A stretch of DNA of 64,000 nt from Ramlibacter pinisoli (GTDB lineage: Bacteria > Pseudomonadota > Gammaproteobacteria > Burkholderiales > Burkholderiaceae_C), in assembly GCF_009758015.1 (NCBI RefSeq), contig NZ_WSEL01000009.1:1537501-1601500 (forward strand), written 5' to 3'. This document shows, in pieces, positions 56,001 through 64,000 of the stretch. The notes beneath the pieces were generated by a model. That model was not told where the DNA came from. It saw only the letters and a list, made by a program, of their open reading frames with translations, and made no database searches. Every line of letters begins with the position of its first letter. Within the stretch, counting starts at the first letter, position 1. The position numbers and the translations under genes were made by a program.

Positions 56001-56829
56001 CGGCGTCCAGGCCCTGCAGCTCGGCCTGGGCCGTCGCGACCGGCAGCTCGGCGAAGGGCGTGACGCGGGCATTGGCCACCAGCCGGGTGCCGGCCGCCGC
56101 GGCCGACCCCGGCTCGCCCTGCACCCGCAACTGCGCATCGAAGCCCGCCAGCGGCCCGCTGGCCGTGGCATCGAACACCAGCGGCAGCGGCGCCTTCCCA
56201 CCCGGCACGGGCGCCACGATGCGGCCCTGCAGCGAGGCCAGCAGCGGCAGGCCCTCCCCGGCGCCCAGCCGGACGTCGCCGCGGTAGTGCCCATCAAACA
56301 CGCGCAGGTTGCGCAGCGCCAGGTGGTGCTCGGTGCCGTCCCAGCTGTAGCCGGCGGACACCTCGAGCAGGGCAACCTCGGGCGGACCGGCCCACTCCAG
56401 CCGCCCCAGCGCCAGTTCGCCGATCGCGACCTGGATGGGCAGCGCCACCGACGCGGGCGGCTGCGGCCGGGTGCCCGAGGGCGGCCGGCGGTCCTCGATC
56501 CGCACCACGGCCGCGGTCAGGCGGTCGAGCCGCAGCACGCCCTGCAGGAGCGCCAGCGGCTGCCAGGCCAGTTCGACCTGCCGTGCCTCCGCCGCCAGGC
56601 CGTCCTGCTGCCACGCGACCCGGTCGGCCTGCAGGCCGTGCCGCAGGTCGCCGCGCACGCCTTCGACCACCAGCGGCTGGCGCCGGGCCACCTGCTCCAG
56701 CACGAAGCGCGCCGAGCCCTCGGTGCCGGACCACAGCCACAGGGCGGCGGCGACCGCCAGCACGAGCAGGACCAGCCCGAACAGGGTTCCCAGCAGCCAG
56801 CGCAGGACACGCACGCGTCGCTCCTTCAC
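53098..56829 (-). CDS. tamB: Translocation and assembly module TamB
   Basis: 1243 residues: N-terminal TM helix (WLLGTLFGLVLLVLAVAAAL), a long beta-helical AsmA-like body rich in Gly/Ala, and the DUF490 C-terminal domain (DNPALDVLAIRPHLIQKVGV, GTAQLPFVRLYADPDLPEAE, DEVGIRRDAAEG, LGKRIGRNLYASYERSL, LIFTFQYD). It bridges the periplasm and works with TamA in transport of lipids or outer-membrane proteins. The start is GTG and overlaps the tamA stop (GTGA). Confidence 0.94.
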   Translation of the reverse strand: MKERRVRVLRWLLGTLFGLVLLVLAVAAALWLWSGTEGSARFVLEQVARRQPLVVEGVRGDLRHGLQADRVAWQQDGLAAEARQVELAWQPLALLQGVLRLDRLTAAVVRIEDRRPPSGTRPQPPASVALPIQVAIGELALGRLEWAGPPEVALLEVSAGYSWDGTEHHLALRNLRVFDGHYRGDVRLGAGEGLPLLASLQGRIVAPVPGGKAPLPLVFDATASGPLAGFDAQLRVQGEPGSAAAAGTRLVANARVTPFAELPVATAQAELQGLDAGALWPQAPTTSLSGRVSVRPQGTETWVISADLRNALPGPWDKRRAPVERLRLEGDWRSPGTVLVRELDARVGGGRLQARGQWQGEAAWQVDGTLTGVHPAALHGMLSALPLSGRATVRANGPAITFDTTLEAPDAAPPATNGLAAAAGPLEVRSLAAKGRWAGGELSLQTLVARTADARLDAALDLRPSRRSGRGRIDLEAPGMRVRGVGSLAPGSGGGTMRLSATAIGQAQRWLQKLPGLPPAIGALALDGRAEVQLGWQGGWDDPTVQATATVPLLTAPGAPGQPAAWAVRDLQAKVDGRLADARLELRAKAQQATREATVELAGRGGRRGADAWQGEVASLQLAASDSALGKGVWRLVLRRPVALRWAASQLDLDAGEAGLVAPAAPGTPPEASLAWDPLRWRAGQLRTAGRLSGVPLAWLQLFAGAQLAGTTLGGDMVVDAQWDAQLADTLRLRASVVRARGDLSVLAETADGHPARVQAGVREARLTLDSEGDAVTLALRWDSERAGSADARLVTRLARSDNAWTWPQDAPLSGTVHAQLPRLGVWSLLAPPGWRLRGSLAADISVAGTRGEPALSGSLRADDVALRSVVDGVALQDGRLRARLEAHRLVVDELVLRGAGDDGGTLSGSGEANWSGGSPQVAVTARLERLRASSRGDRELTLSGTIAAGVDAEAAQVRGDLRIDRARITLPDEATPRLGQDVAVRNLPPGVALGPQRRTPEAAAEGGARKLTLAVNLDFGDDFRVTGKGISTRLAGALVVSGASLAEPQMVGQVRTVGGEYQAYGQRLDIERGVLRFTGPADNPALDVLAIRPHLIQKVGVQVTGTAQLPFVRLYADPDLPEAEKLAWLVLGRPAASGGAEAAVLQSAALALLERRAGGGTGRGPAQLLGLDEVGIRRDAAEGPAVTLGKRIGRNLYASYERSLSTALGSLYLYYELSRRVQVRAEAGERGALDLIFTFQYD

Positions 56830-58646
56830 CAGTAGATGGTGCCGAGGTTGATGTGCAGCCGGTAGTGCTGCGGCTGCACTCCGTAGGCCAGGTCGACCTG
56901 CAGCGGTCCCAGCGGGCTGCGCAGGCGCACACCGACACCGACCCCGACCGAGGGCCGGAAGTCGGTGGGGTGGTTGGCCACCGCGCCGGCGTCCACGAAC
57001 GCCACGCCTTCGAGCGGCGTGTCGACCCCGCCGCGACGGATCGGCTGCTGGTACTCGATGCTGCCGACGGCCATGAAGCGGCCGGGCACCACCTGGCCGT
57101 TGACCCGCTCACCGATCTCGCGCAGCGCGTAGCCGCGCACCGAGGTGTCGCCGCCGGTGCGGAACAGCTGGGTCGCGGGCACGCGCGCGCTCTGCGCGGC
57201 CAGCACGCTGCCGCCCTCGAAGCGCCACTGGATGCGGCCGCGGCCCACCGGATGGATCTCCACCCAGCGCAGCACCGTGCGCTGGAACGGGCTGCGGCTG
57301 CCGGTGAGCGTGACGCCGCCGCCGAGTTCGGCGCCGGCAAAGAAGCCCAGGCTGGGGTAGGGAATGCGGTCGAAGTAACGGCCGTTCCAGATGTAGTTGG
57401 CGCTCAGCGATTTGCCGTCGCCGGTGTCCTCGGGCGGCGGCGCACCCTCGGCCGCCGTCACGTCGGCGTTGTCGTACTGCAGGTACACGTTGCGGTCGAT
57501 GCGCTCCTCGGCGCGCGTGCGCCCCACCCGCAGGCGCTGGCCGTGGGTGACCAGCGCTCCGTCGTCGAGCCGCTCGACGCGCGCCGACACACCCCAGCGC
57601 CAGCCGTCCTCGCCCGGCACCGCGTTCAGCTCGGTCTGGAAATAAGGTGACTTCTTTTCCAGCTGCAGCTTGGTGACGGCGCGCCAGCCGATGCCCGGCA
57701 CCTGGTTGTGCGTGTATTCGATCGAGCTGCGCGGCCCGCTGTCGGTCGACAGGCCGACGCCCAGCACCACCTTGTGCAGCGGCGCCTCGCGCAGCGTGAC
57801 CTGCACCGGCGCCGCCTCGGGGTCGGCGGCCGGGTCGACATAGATGTAGGCCGAGTCGAAGTAGCCGCTGCCCACCAGCCGCGCCTGGGCGCGCTGGATC
57901 TCCTCCTGGTCGTAGATGGAGCCGCGCGGCAGCCGGGCAATGCGCGGCGCCAGTGCCGGGTCGTAGCGCTGGATGCCCGTGACCTGCATCGGGCCGAGGC
58001 GAAACAGCGGCCCGGAATCCAGCCGCAGGCCCAGCGCGGCGCGGTGGTCAGCCGCGTCGATGTCGGCCAGGCTGTAGCTCACCTTGCCGGCCGGGTAGCG
58101 CCGCATCACCAGCTCGCGCATCGCCTGCGCCTTGGCGTCGTCCCAGCGGTCCTGGGTGAACGGGCGCCCCACCGGCAGGGTCCAGGTGTCACGGATGCGG
58201 CCGCGCTGGATGATGGCGTTCGGCTCCTCGGAGGCCTTGATGTCGCCCTCGAACTGGATGTCGATGCTGCCCACGGTGGTCTGCGGTCCCGGCGCCACGT
58301 CCACCACCACCGTCGGCACGCCGTCCGGCCCGCCGGGCTCCTGGCGCACGTCGACCCCCGGTGCGAAGTAGCCCAGCGTGCCGAGCAGCTCGCGGGCGTC
58401 GCGGTCGGTCTGCCGGGCCAGCCGCGCCAGCTCGGCTTCGTCGAGGTCGCTCACGGCGCGGTAGCGCCGCAGGTCCAGGTGCTGTTCCAGCAGCTTGCGG
58501 ATCTCGTCCGGGGCGCGGACGTCCAGCGTGAACGCCGGGCGCACCGGCTCCCTGGTCTGGGCGCCGGCGGACGCGGTGGCGAAACAGGCGCAGGCGATGG
58601 CAAGCCGCAGCCCGTGCTCAAGCCGGGCGCGCAGGCCGGGAGTCAT
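56826..58646 (-). CDS. tamA: Translocation and assembly module TamA, outer-membrane barrel
   Basis: 606 residues: signal peptide to AGA (near residue 28), POTRA domains in the first about 250 residues, and a C-terminal BamA/TamA-type barrel (SPFQRTVLRWVEIHPVGRG; RTGGDTSVRGYALREIG, containing the conserved RGY of lid loop 6; PLGPLQVDLAYGV), ending in Trp for barrel insertion. The stop overlaps tamB, so the pair is coupled. Confidence 0.95.
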   Translation of the reverse strand: MTPGLRARLEHGLRLAIACACFATASAGAQTREPVRPAFTLDVRAPDEIRKLLEQHLDLRRYRAVSDLDEAELARLARQTDRDARELLGTLGYFAPGVDVRQEPGGPDGVPTVVVDVAPGPQTTVGSIDIQFEGDIKASEEPNAIIQRGRIRDTWTLPVGRPFTQDRWDDAKAQAMRELVMRRYPAGKVSYSLADIDAADHRAALGLRLDSGPLFRLGPMQVTGIQRYDPALAPRIARLPRGSIYDQEEIQRAQARLVGSGYFDSAYIYVDPAADPEAAPVQVTLREAPLHKVVLGVGLSTDSGPRSSIEYTHNQVPGIGWRAVTKLQLEKKSPYFQTELNAVPGEDGWRWGVSARVERLDDGALVTHGQRLRVGRTRAEERIDRNVYLQYDNADVTAAEGAPPPEDTGDGKSLSANYIWNGRYFDRIPYPSLGFFAGAELGGGVTLTGSRSPFQRTVLRWVEIHPVGRGRIQWRFEGGSVLAAQSARVPATQLFRTGGDTSVRGYALREIGERVNGQVVPGRFMAVGSIEYQQPIRRGGVDTPLEGVAFVDAGAVANHPTDFRPSVGVGVGVRLRSPLGPLQVDLAYGVQPQHYRLHINLGTIYW

Positions 58647-58751
58647 CGCTGCTCATGGTCTTGTGGTGCGGCGGTTGCCTGCCGCCATGATGCAGAGGTT
58701 GCCGGGACCGCCTCGTAGGCCGCCACCGACACGCTGCCGATGGGCCCGCCG

Positions 58752-59810
58752 TCAGACCACCACCGGCTCGGGCTCGAGGCGGATGCCGAATCGCTCGTAC
58801 ACGCTGGTCTGGATGGCGCGCGCCAGGGTGACCACCTCGCCGCCGGTGGCGCCGCCGCGGTTGACCAGCACCAGCGCCTGCTTCTCGTAGACGCCGGCGT
58901 TGCCGACCGACTTGCCCTTCCAGCCGCAGGCGTCGATGAGCCAGCCGGCGGCCAGCTTCACGCTGCCGTCGGGCATGGGGTAGTGCACGATGCCCGGCTC
59001 GCGGGCGATGATGTCCGTGCACTGCTCGGGCGTGACGGTGGGATTCTTGAAGAAGCTGCCGGCGTTGCCGATCACCCGCGGATCGGGCAGCTTGGCGCTG
59101 CGGATGGCGCACACCCAGTCGAAGATCTGGCGCGGCGTGGGGTGGCGGATGCCGGTCTCGGCCATCTTGCGCTGCAGGTCGGCGTAGTCGATCACCGGCT
59201 TCCAGGGCTTGGGCAGGCGCAGCCGCACCCGCAGGATCAGGGCCCGGCCGGCCAGCCCCATGCCGCGCGAGCCGCCCTCGGCGGCGTCGGCCGGCGGGTG
59301 CTTGAACACCGAGTCACGGTAGCCGAACGCGCACTGGGTGGCGTCGAGGGTGAACGGGCGCCCGGTCTGCAGGTCGATGGCGTCCAGCGACTCGAACCGG
59401 TCCTGCAGCTCGACCCCGTAGGCGCCGACGTTCTGCACCGGCGAGGCGCCCACGGTGCCCGGGATCATGGCCAGGTTCTCCAGGCCCGGGAAGCCCTGGT
59501 CGAGCGTCCAGGCGACGGTGTCGTGCCAGTTCTCGCCCGCGCCGACCTCGACGATGGTGGCCCGGGGGCCGTCGTCCAGCACCCGCCGGCCGGCCACCTC
59601 GACCTTCAGGACCAGCGCCCGGACGTCCCCGGTCAGCACGATGTTGCTGCCGCCGCCGAGGATGAACGTGGGCCGCCCGGCCAGCGCCGGGTCGGCCAGC
59701 AGCTGGACTACCTCGGCCTCGCCGCGCACGCGCACGAGCTCGCGCGCCTTGGCCACGATGCCGAAGCTGTTGTGGGGCGCCAGCGAAACGTTCTGCTCCA
59801 CGACGATCAT
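58752..59810 (-). CDS. murB: UDP-N-acetylenolpyruvoylglucosamine reductase
   Basis: 352 residues of the E. coli-type (type I) Mur[51 protein letters not shown] and [12 protein letters not shown] (catalytic Ser). FAD- and NADPH-dependent step of peptidoglycan precursor synthesis. ATG at 59810, divergent from the YajQ-family gene with 46 bases between. Confidence 0.96.
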   Translation of the reverse strand: MIVVEQNVSLAPHNSFGIVAKARELVRVRGEAEVVQLLADPALAGRPTFILGGGSNIVLTGDVRALVLKVEVAGRRVLDDGPRATIVEVGAGENWHDTVAWTLDQGFPGLENLAMIPGTVGASPVQNVGAYGVELQDRFESLDAIDLQTGRPFTLDATQCAFGYRDSVFKHPPADAAEGGSRGMGLAGRALILRVRLRLPKPWKPVIDYADLQRKMAETGIRHPTPRQIFDWVCAIRSAKLPDPRVIGNAGSFFKNPTVTPEQCTDIIAREPGIVHYPMPDGSVKLAAGWLIDACGWKGKSVGNAGVYEKQALVLVNRGGATGGEVVTLARAIQTSVYERFGIRLEPEPVVV

Positions 59811-59856
59811 GGGACAATTGTGGCCCAACCCACCCGCGATCCCGAGGTCCCTGCCG

Positions 59857-60342
59857 ATGCCGTCCTTCGATACCGTGTGCGAACCCAACCTGGTCGAGGT
59901 GCGCAATGCCGTCGACAACACGGCCAAGGAAATCGGCACCCGCTTCGACTTCAAGGGCACCTCGGCCGCCATCGAGCTCAAGGACAAGGAGATCACCCTG
60001 TTCGGCGACGCCGACTTCCAGCTGACGCAGGTCGAGGACATCCTCACCAGCAAGCTGGCCAAGCGCAACGTCGACGTGCGCTTCCTCGACCGCGGCAAGG
60101 TCGAGAAGATGGGGGGCGACAAGGTCAAGCAGGTCATCAAGGTGCGCAGCGGCATCGAGACCGAGCAGGCCAAGCGGGTCCAGAAGCTCATCAAGGACAG
60201 CAAGCTCAAGGTGCAGGCGTCCATCCAGGGCGACAGCGTGCGCGTCACCGGCGCCAAGCGCGACGACCTGCAGGCCGTCATGGCCCTCATCCGCAAGGAC
60301 ATCGACGATCTTCCGCTGTCGTTCAACAATTTCCGCGACTGA
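59857..60342 (+). CDS. YajQ-family nucleotide-binding protein
   Basis: 161 residues, normal length: [59 protein letters not shown] and [20 protein letters not shown]. In Xanthomonas a family member binds c-di-GMP and steers transcription; in other species the role is less clear. It lies eight bases upstream of the protease gene on the same strand. Confidence 0.93.
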   Translation: MPSFDTVCEPNLVEVRNAVDNTAKEIGTRFDFKGTSAAIELKDKEITLFGDADFQLTQVEDILTSKLAKRNVDVRFLDRGKVEKMGGDKVKQVIKVRSGIETEQAKRVQKLIKDSKLKVQASIQGDSVRVTGAKRDDLQAVMALIRKDIDDLPLSFNNFRD

Positions 60343-60349
60343 GCGCCCC

Positions 60350-60994
60350 GTGCCGCGCGCCGTCCCGCTGGCCTCCTGGCTGCTGCTGGCCTGTGCCGCA
60401 GCGCAGTCGCAGACCGTCGCGGTCCAGGGCATGCTGGGCGGCAAGCCGCTGCTGGTGGTCGACGGCGGCGCCCCCAAGACCGTGGCGGTCGGCGACACCT
60501 GGAAGGGCGTCAAGGTGGTCTCCACCGCCGGCGACCAGGCCGTGCTCGAAGTGGGCGGGCGGCGCCAGACCCTGCGGGTGGGCGAATCGCCCGGCAATTT
60601 CGGCGGCGGCCCGGCCCGCCCCGGCGGCAGCCGCATCGTGCTGAGCGCCAGCAGCGGCGGACATTTCACCAGCGAGGGCAGCATCAACGGCCGCGCCGCG
60701 ATGTTCATGGTCGACACCGGCGCCACCCTGGTGGGCCTGGGCGCGACCGACGCCGAGCGGCTGGGCATCGACTACAAGGCCGGCCAGCCGGTGCGCATGT
60801 CCACCGCCAACGGCGTGGTCATGGGCTGGCAGGTCAAGCTGCCCAGCGTGCGGCTGGGCGACGTCGAGGTGCGCGAGGTCGACGCCGTAGTGGGTTCCGG
60901 CTCCATGCCCTACGTGCTGCTGGGCAACAGCTTCCTCGGCCGCTTCTCGATGCGGCGCGACAACGAGCAGATGGTGCTGGAGCGCCGCTACTGA
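60350..60994 (+). CDS. Retropepsin-like clan AA aspartic protease
   Basis: 214 residues: signal peptide (LASWLLLACAAAQSQT), an N-terminal small beta domain, and a single retropepsin lobe with the active-site FMVDTGATLVGLG and ILG-type end VLLGNSFLGRFSM (TIGR02281 type). One Asp per chain means that it must dimerise. The GTG start is needed for the signal peptide. Its stop overlaps the MFS gene start by one base. Confidence 0.88.
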   Translation: MPRAVPLASWLLLACAAAQSQTVAVQGMLGGKPLLVVDGGAPKTVAVGDTWKGVKVVSTAGDQAVLEVGGRRQTLRVGESPGNFGGGPARPGGSRIVLSASSGGHFTSEGSINGRAAMFMVDTGATLVGLGATDAERLGIDYKAGQPVRMSTANGVVMGWQVKLPSVRLGDVEVREVDAVVGSGSMPYVLLGNSFLGRFSMRRDNEQMVLERRY

Positions 60995-62604
60995 TGCCTG
61001 AAACCGCCCCGGGAGCCGTCACGACTGCGTCGCCGCCGCGCGACTCCGCCCTCGAGCCGCTGTCCAACCCGGTGTTCCGCATGCTGTGGTTCACCTGGCT
61101 GGCGGCGAACACGACGATGTGGATGAACGACGTGTCGTCCGCCTGGCTCATGACCACCATTGCGCCGTCGCCGCTGTGGGTGGCGCTGGTGCAGTCGGCC
61201 TCCACGCTGCCGGTGTTCTTCCTCGGCCTGCCCAGCGGCGCGCTGGCCGACATCCTGGATCGCAAGCGCTATTTCATGGCCACCCAGTTCTGGGTGGCCA
61301 TGGTGGCGGTGGTGCTGTGCGGCGTGATCCTGGCCGACGAGATGACGGCGCCGCTGCTGCTGGCCCTGACCTTCGCCAACGGGGTCGGCCTGGCGATGCG
61401 CTGGCCGGTGTTCGCGGCCATCATCCCCGAGGTGGTGCCGCGGGCGCAGCTGGCACAGGCGCTGGCCCTCAACGGCATCGCGATGAACGGCTCGCGCATC
61501 ATCGGCCCGCTGCTGGCCGGCGCCATCATCGCCGGCGCCGGCAGCGCCTACGTGTTCGTGCTCAACGCCGTGCTGTCGCTGGTGGCCGGCTTCACCATCA
61601 TGCGCTGGCGGCGCGAGCACCACGAGAGCCCGCTCGGCCGCGAGCGGCTGACCAGCGCGATGCGGGTGGGCGTGCAGTTCGTGCGCCAGTCCAGCCGCAT
61701 GCGCGCCATCCTGCTGCGCATCGCGCTGTTCTTCCTGCATTCCACCGCCCAGCTGGCGCTGCTGCCGCTGGTGGCGCGCGGCCTGCCCGGCGGTGCCGCC
61801 AGCACCTACACCATCCTGCTGGCCTCGATGGGCTCGGGCGCCATCGTCGCCGCTCTGAACATGCCGCGCATCCGCGCCGCGCTGCCGCTGCAGCGGCTGC
61901 TGCTGGTGGGCATGACCCTGCAGGCGCTGGGCACGCTGGGCGTGGCCTACGCACCCGCCCTGTGGCTGGCCGTGCCGGCCATGATCGTCTCGGGCGCGGC
62001 CTGGATCTCGGTGGCCAACTCGCTCACCGTCGCCGCCCAGATGGCGCTGCCCGACTGGGTGCGCGCCCGCGGCATGTCGATCTACCAGATCTGCATCATG
62101 GGCGCCACTGCCAGCGGCGCGGCGTTCTGGGGCCAGATCGCCACCGTCTTCAGCGTGCGCGACGCCCTCTCGGTGGCGGCCTTCAGCGGCGTGTTCCTGA
62201 TGGTGGTGGCGCAGCGGCTGGTGGTCGACCGCGGCACCGAAGAGGACCTCACGCCCTCGCAGGTCATCCGCGTGCCCGACATCCCGCGCCCGCCCGAGTC
62301 GGGCCGCATCCGGCTGTGCGTGGAATACCTCATCGATCCGGCCCAGAACCAGGCCTTCCTGGCCGTGATGCAGGAAAGCCGGCGCAGCCGCCTGCAGCAG
62401 GGCGCGCTCGACTGGCAACTGCTGCACGACGTGTCGGACCCGACCCGCTACGTCGAGCAGGTCACAGACGAATCCTGGACCGAGCACCTGCGGCGCTTCG
62501 ACCGCCTGACCGCGGCCGACGCCCTGCTGCGCGACCGCCGCCTGGCCTTCCACACCGGCGACGGCCCGCCGCGCGTGATGCGCTACGTCGTCATGCAGGA
62601 CTGA
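60994..62604 (+). CDS. MFS transporter (MFS_3/EntS-like) with C-terminal cytosolic domain
   Basis: 536 residues: about 12 hydrophobic segments up to residue 405, with MWMNDVSSAWLMT near TM1 and SGALADILDRKRYF in the loop between TM2 and TM3, then an about 110-residue cytosolic domain (RIRLCVEYLIDPAQNQAFLA to VMRYVVMQD) resembling antibiotic-biosynthesis monooxygenase folds, as found in the MFS_3 group. Substrate unknown; EntS exports enterobactin, but no siderophore genes are near. Confidence 0.9.
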   Translation: MPETAPGAVTTASPPRDSALEPLSNPVFRMLWFTWLAANTTMWMNDVSSAWLMTTIAPSPLWVALVQSASTLPVFFLGLPSGALADILDRKRYFMATQFWVAMVAVVLCGVILADEMTAPLLLALTFANGVGLAMRWPVFAAIIPEVVPRAQLAQALALNGIAMNGSRIIGPLLAGAIIAGAGSAYVFVLNAVLSLVAGFTIMRWRREHHESPLGRERLTSAMRVGVQFVRQSSRMRAILLRIALFFLHSTAQLALLPLVARGLPGGAASTYTILLASMGSGAIVAALNMPRIRAALPLQRLLLVGMTLQALGTLGVAYAPALWLAVPAMIVSGAAWISVANSLTVAAQMALPDWVRARGMSIYQICIMGATASGAAFWGQIATVFSVRDALSVAAFSGVFLMVVAQRLVVDRGTEEDLTPSQVIRVPDIPRPPESGRIRLCVEYLIDPAQNQAFLAVMQESRRSRLQQGALDWQLLHDVSDPTRYVEQVTDESWTEHLRRFDRLTAADALLRDRRLAFHTGDGPPRVMRYVVMQD

Positions 62605-62696
62605 GTCCTGCCGCGCCGCGACCCAGCGGCGCCGCGCGGTCCCGGCTGCTGCCGCGCCGGCGCGCACACCCGATTCACAAGAAGGAGGAGTTTTCC

Positions 62697-63809
62697 ATGC
62701 GTATTGCCTGCGTGCTTGCCGCCCTGGCGTTTCCCGTGCTCGCACACGCCCAGTCCGCCCCGGCCATCCGCGGCGCCGGCGCCACCTTTCCCGCCGAGGT
62801 GTATGCCGCCTGGGGCTCGGGCTATGCCCGCGACAAGAAGGTGCCCCTGCAGTACCAGGCCGTCGGCTCGGGCGAAGGCGTCAAGCGCATCACCTCCCGC
62901 CAAGTCGACTTCGGCGCCAGCGACGAACCGATGGCCGCGGCCGAGCTGCAGAAGAACAACCTGCTGCAGTTCCCGACCCTGGTCGGCGGCCTGGTGCCGG
63001 TCTACAACCTGCGAGGGGTCAAGCCGGGCGAGCTGCGCCTGAACGGCGCAGTGCTGGCGAAGATCTTCGCCGGCCGCATCAAGGCCTGGAACGACCCGGA
63101 ACTGGCCGCCCTCAACCGCGGCCTGGCCCTGCCGGCACGGCCCATCCACCGCGTGGTGCGCGAGGAGGCGTCGGGGTCGACCCGCACGCTGGTGCGCTAC
63201 CTGGCACGCCACGACGCCAGCTGGGAACCGCGCATCGCGCTCAAGGTCGACTGGGCCGGCGAAGCGCAGGCGGTGCGCGGCACCAAGGGAATGGCCGAGG
63301 CGGTGAAGGCCACCGAAGGCGCCATTGGCTACGTCTCCTACCAGGAAGTGGTGCGCCAGTCCCTGTCGGCCGCGCAACTGCAGAACCGCAGCGGCGCCTT
63401 CGTCCTGGCGGGCGAACGCAGCATCCAGGCGGCGGTGGCGGCCAGCGACCTGTCGCGCGGCGACGAGACGGCGAACCTGGTCGACGTGGCCGGCCCCGAG
63501 GCCTGGCCGCTGACCGAGACCACGTTCGTGCTGCTTCCCAAGACCGTCACCGACCCGGCCCAGGCCAAGCGCACGCTGAACTTCTTCTACTGGGTGTTCG
63601 CCCAGGGCGACCAGATGGCCTCGGACACCGGCTTCGTGGCACTGCCCACCCGCATCCAGGCACGGCTGCTCTCGCGCTTTCGCGAGATCACCGGTCCGGA
63701 CGGGCGTCCGATCGAATTCCTCGGCGCCCAGCCCTGGGCCACCGAGTACGCGTTCAACTGGTTTTCTTCGCGCCCAGCCGCGACTCGGTCCCGGCCAGCA
63801 GGCGCTTGA
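62697..63809 (+). CDS. PstS-like phosphate-binding periplasmic protein
   Basis: 370 residues: signal peptide to AHA (residue 18), [20 protein letters not shown] with the PstS N-terminal phosphate loop, [20 protein letters not shown] and [15 protein letters not shown], the second anion-binding motif. AAGGAGGAG precedes the ATG. No pstC, pstA or pstB follows, so it is an orphan receptor. Its last 56 bases overlap the 3' end of plsY on the opposite strand. Confidence 0.92.
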   Translation: MRIACVLAALAFPVLAHAQSAPAIRGAGATFPAEVYAAWGSGYARDKKVPLQYQAVGSGEGVKRITSRQVDFGASDEPMAAAELQKNNLLQFPTLVGGLVPVYNLRGVKPGELRLNGAVLAKIFAGRIKAWNDPELAALNRGLALPARPIHRVVREEASGSTRTLVRYLARHDASWEPRIALKVDWAGEAQAVRGTKGMAEAVKATEGAIGYVSYQEVVRQSLSAAQLQNRSGAFVLAGERSIQAAVAASDLSRGDETANLVDVAGPEAWPLTETTFVLLPKTVTDPAQAKRTLNFFYWVFAQGDQMASDTGFVALPTRIQARLLSRFREITGPDGRPIEFLGAQPWATEYAFNWFSSRPAATRSRPAGA

Positions 63810-64000
63810 TGTTCGCGCGGTGGCGCCAGGCCAGCAGCGCGGCCATGACGAACAGCGCCGCCGCGACCTCGGCCTCGGCGTACCAGGCGATGCCCTTGCC
63901 CATGAGGTAGTAGACGGGCGCGAACACGGCCGCCACCAGCGACGCCAGCGACGAGTAGCGGAAGAAGAACGCGACGATCAGCCAGGTCGCGGCGGTGGCC
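63754..64000 (-). CDS. plsY: Glycerol-3-phosphate acyltransferase PlsY, 3' part
   Basis: The C-terminal about 81 residues of PlsY, running off the right edge: [19 protein letters not shown] membrane segment, a further helix ([15 protein letters not shown]) and the conserved end [16 protein letters not shown]. It transfers acyl from acyl-phosphate to glycerol-3-phosphate. Its stop codon lies inside the convergent pstS-like gene. The start is outside the window. Confidence 0.9.
   Translation of the reverse strand, partial: ATAATWLIVAFFFRYSSLASLVAAVFAPVYYLMGKGIAWYAEAEVAAALFVMAALLAWRHRANIKRLLAGTESRLGAKKTS

Noticed and set aside
59857..60342. YajQ-family protein as the c-di-GMP control for the NfrB pathway
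   Set aside because: It lies 54 kb away in a housekeeping region, and family-wide c-di-GMP binding is not assured; no link can be drawn.

Overview
The window is GC-rich chromosomal DNA of a betaproteobacterium, most likely a Burkholderiales member of the Comamonadaceae type (Ramlibacter/Variovorax-like). This rests on the block folC-SPOR-cvpA-purF-metZ-gltX, on three Bug-type periplasmic solute receptors without membrane partners, and on tandem aromatic and organic-acid catabolic operons with their own AraC and IclR regulators. Genus is an inference; no rRNA is present.

Layout. 0-6 kb: a small zinc-binding protein, then a compact operon wecB-nfrB-nfrA on the minus strand that should make and export a ManNAc-containing glycan. 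6-9.4 kb: a cupredoxin with an altered copper site and a Tat-exported phosphoesterase, divergent from an ECF sigma/anti-sigma pair. 9.5-13.5 kb: a lone HEPN-motif protein and an orphan hybrid histidine kinase. 13.5-16.7 kb: a decayed stretch with fragments of a carbonic anhydrase, a quinone oxidoreductase and an N-terminally truncated IS30 transposase. 16.7-24 kb: a lipoprotein, then an AraC-controlled operon (flavin monooxygenase, VOC protein, alpha/beta hydrolase, Bug receptor, AroQ-type chorismate mutase). 24-28.3 kb: small secreted or poorly known genes. 28.4-40.6 kb: a divergent catabolic cluster around an IclR regulator, whose intergenic region carries two strong palindromes. One arm encodes a flavoprotein and a Bug receptor. 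The other encodes a Bug receptor, a small membrane protein, a flavoprotein, a quinone oxidoreductase, a fumarylacetoacetate-hydrolase-type enzyme, HyuA, HyuB and a small cysteine-containing protein. 40.6-43 kb: an IS21 istA relic, then a DUF4224 gene and a phage-type integrase ending against tRNA-Asp.

43-64 kb is core genome. It holds three tRNAs (Ala-GGC, Glu-TTC, Asp-GTC) downstream of gltX, then metZ, purF, cvpA, a SPOR protein and folC. These are followed by an ArsC-like gene, a glycine-zipper protein, ppnP, argG, tamA-tamB, murB, a YajQ-family gene, a retropepsin-like protease, an MFS exporter, an orphan PstS-like protein and the 3' part of plsY at the right edge.

The contrast is clear: right of the tRNA cluster the genes are tightly packed housekeeping genes; left of it are catabolic islands, relics and regulators, consistent with an accessory zone whose boundary is tRNA-Asp. 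Most promising for new biology are the IclR-controlled HyuAB cluster with its small Cys-containing partner, the NfrB homologue lacking the C-terminal c-di-GMP module, the cupredoxin with a Met in place of the expected His, and a structured, terminator-ending minus-strand segment near 6.1-6.35 kb.
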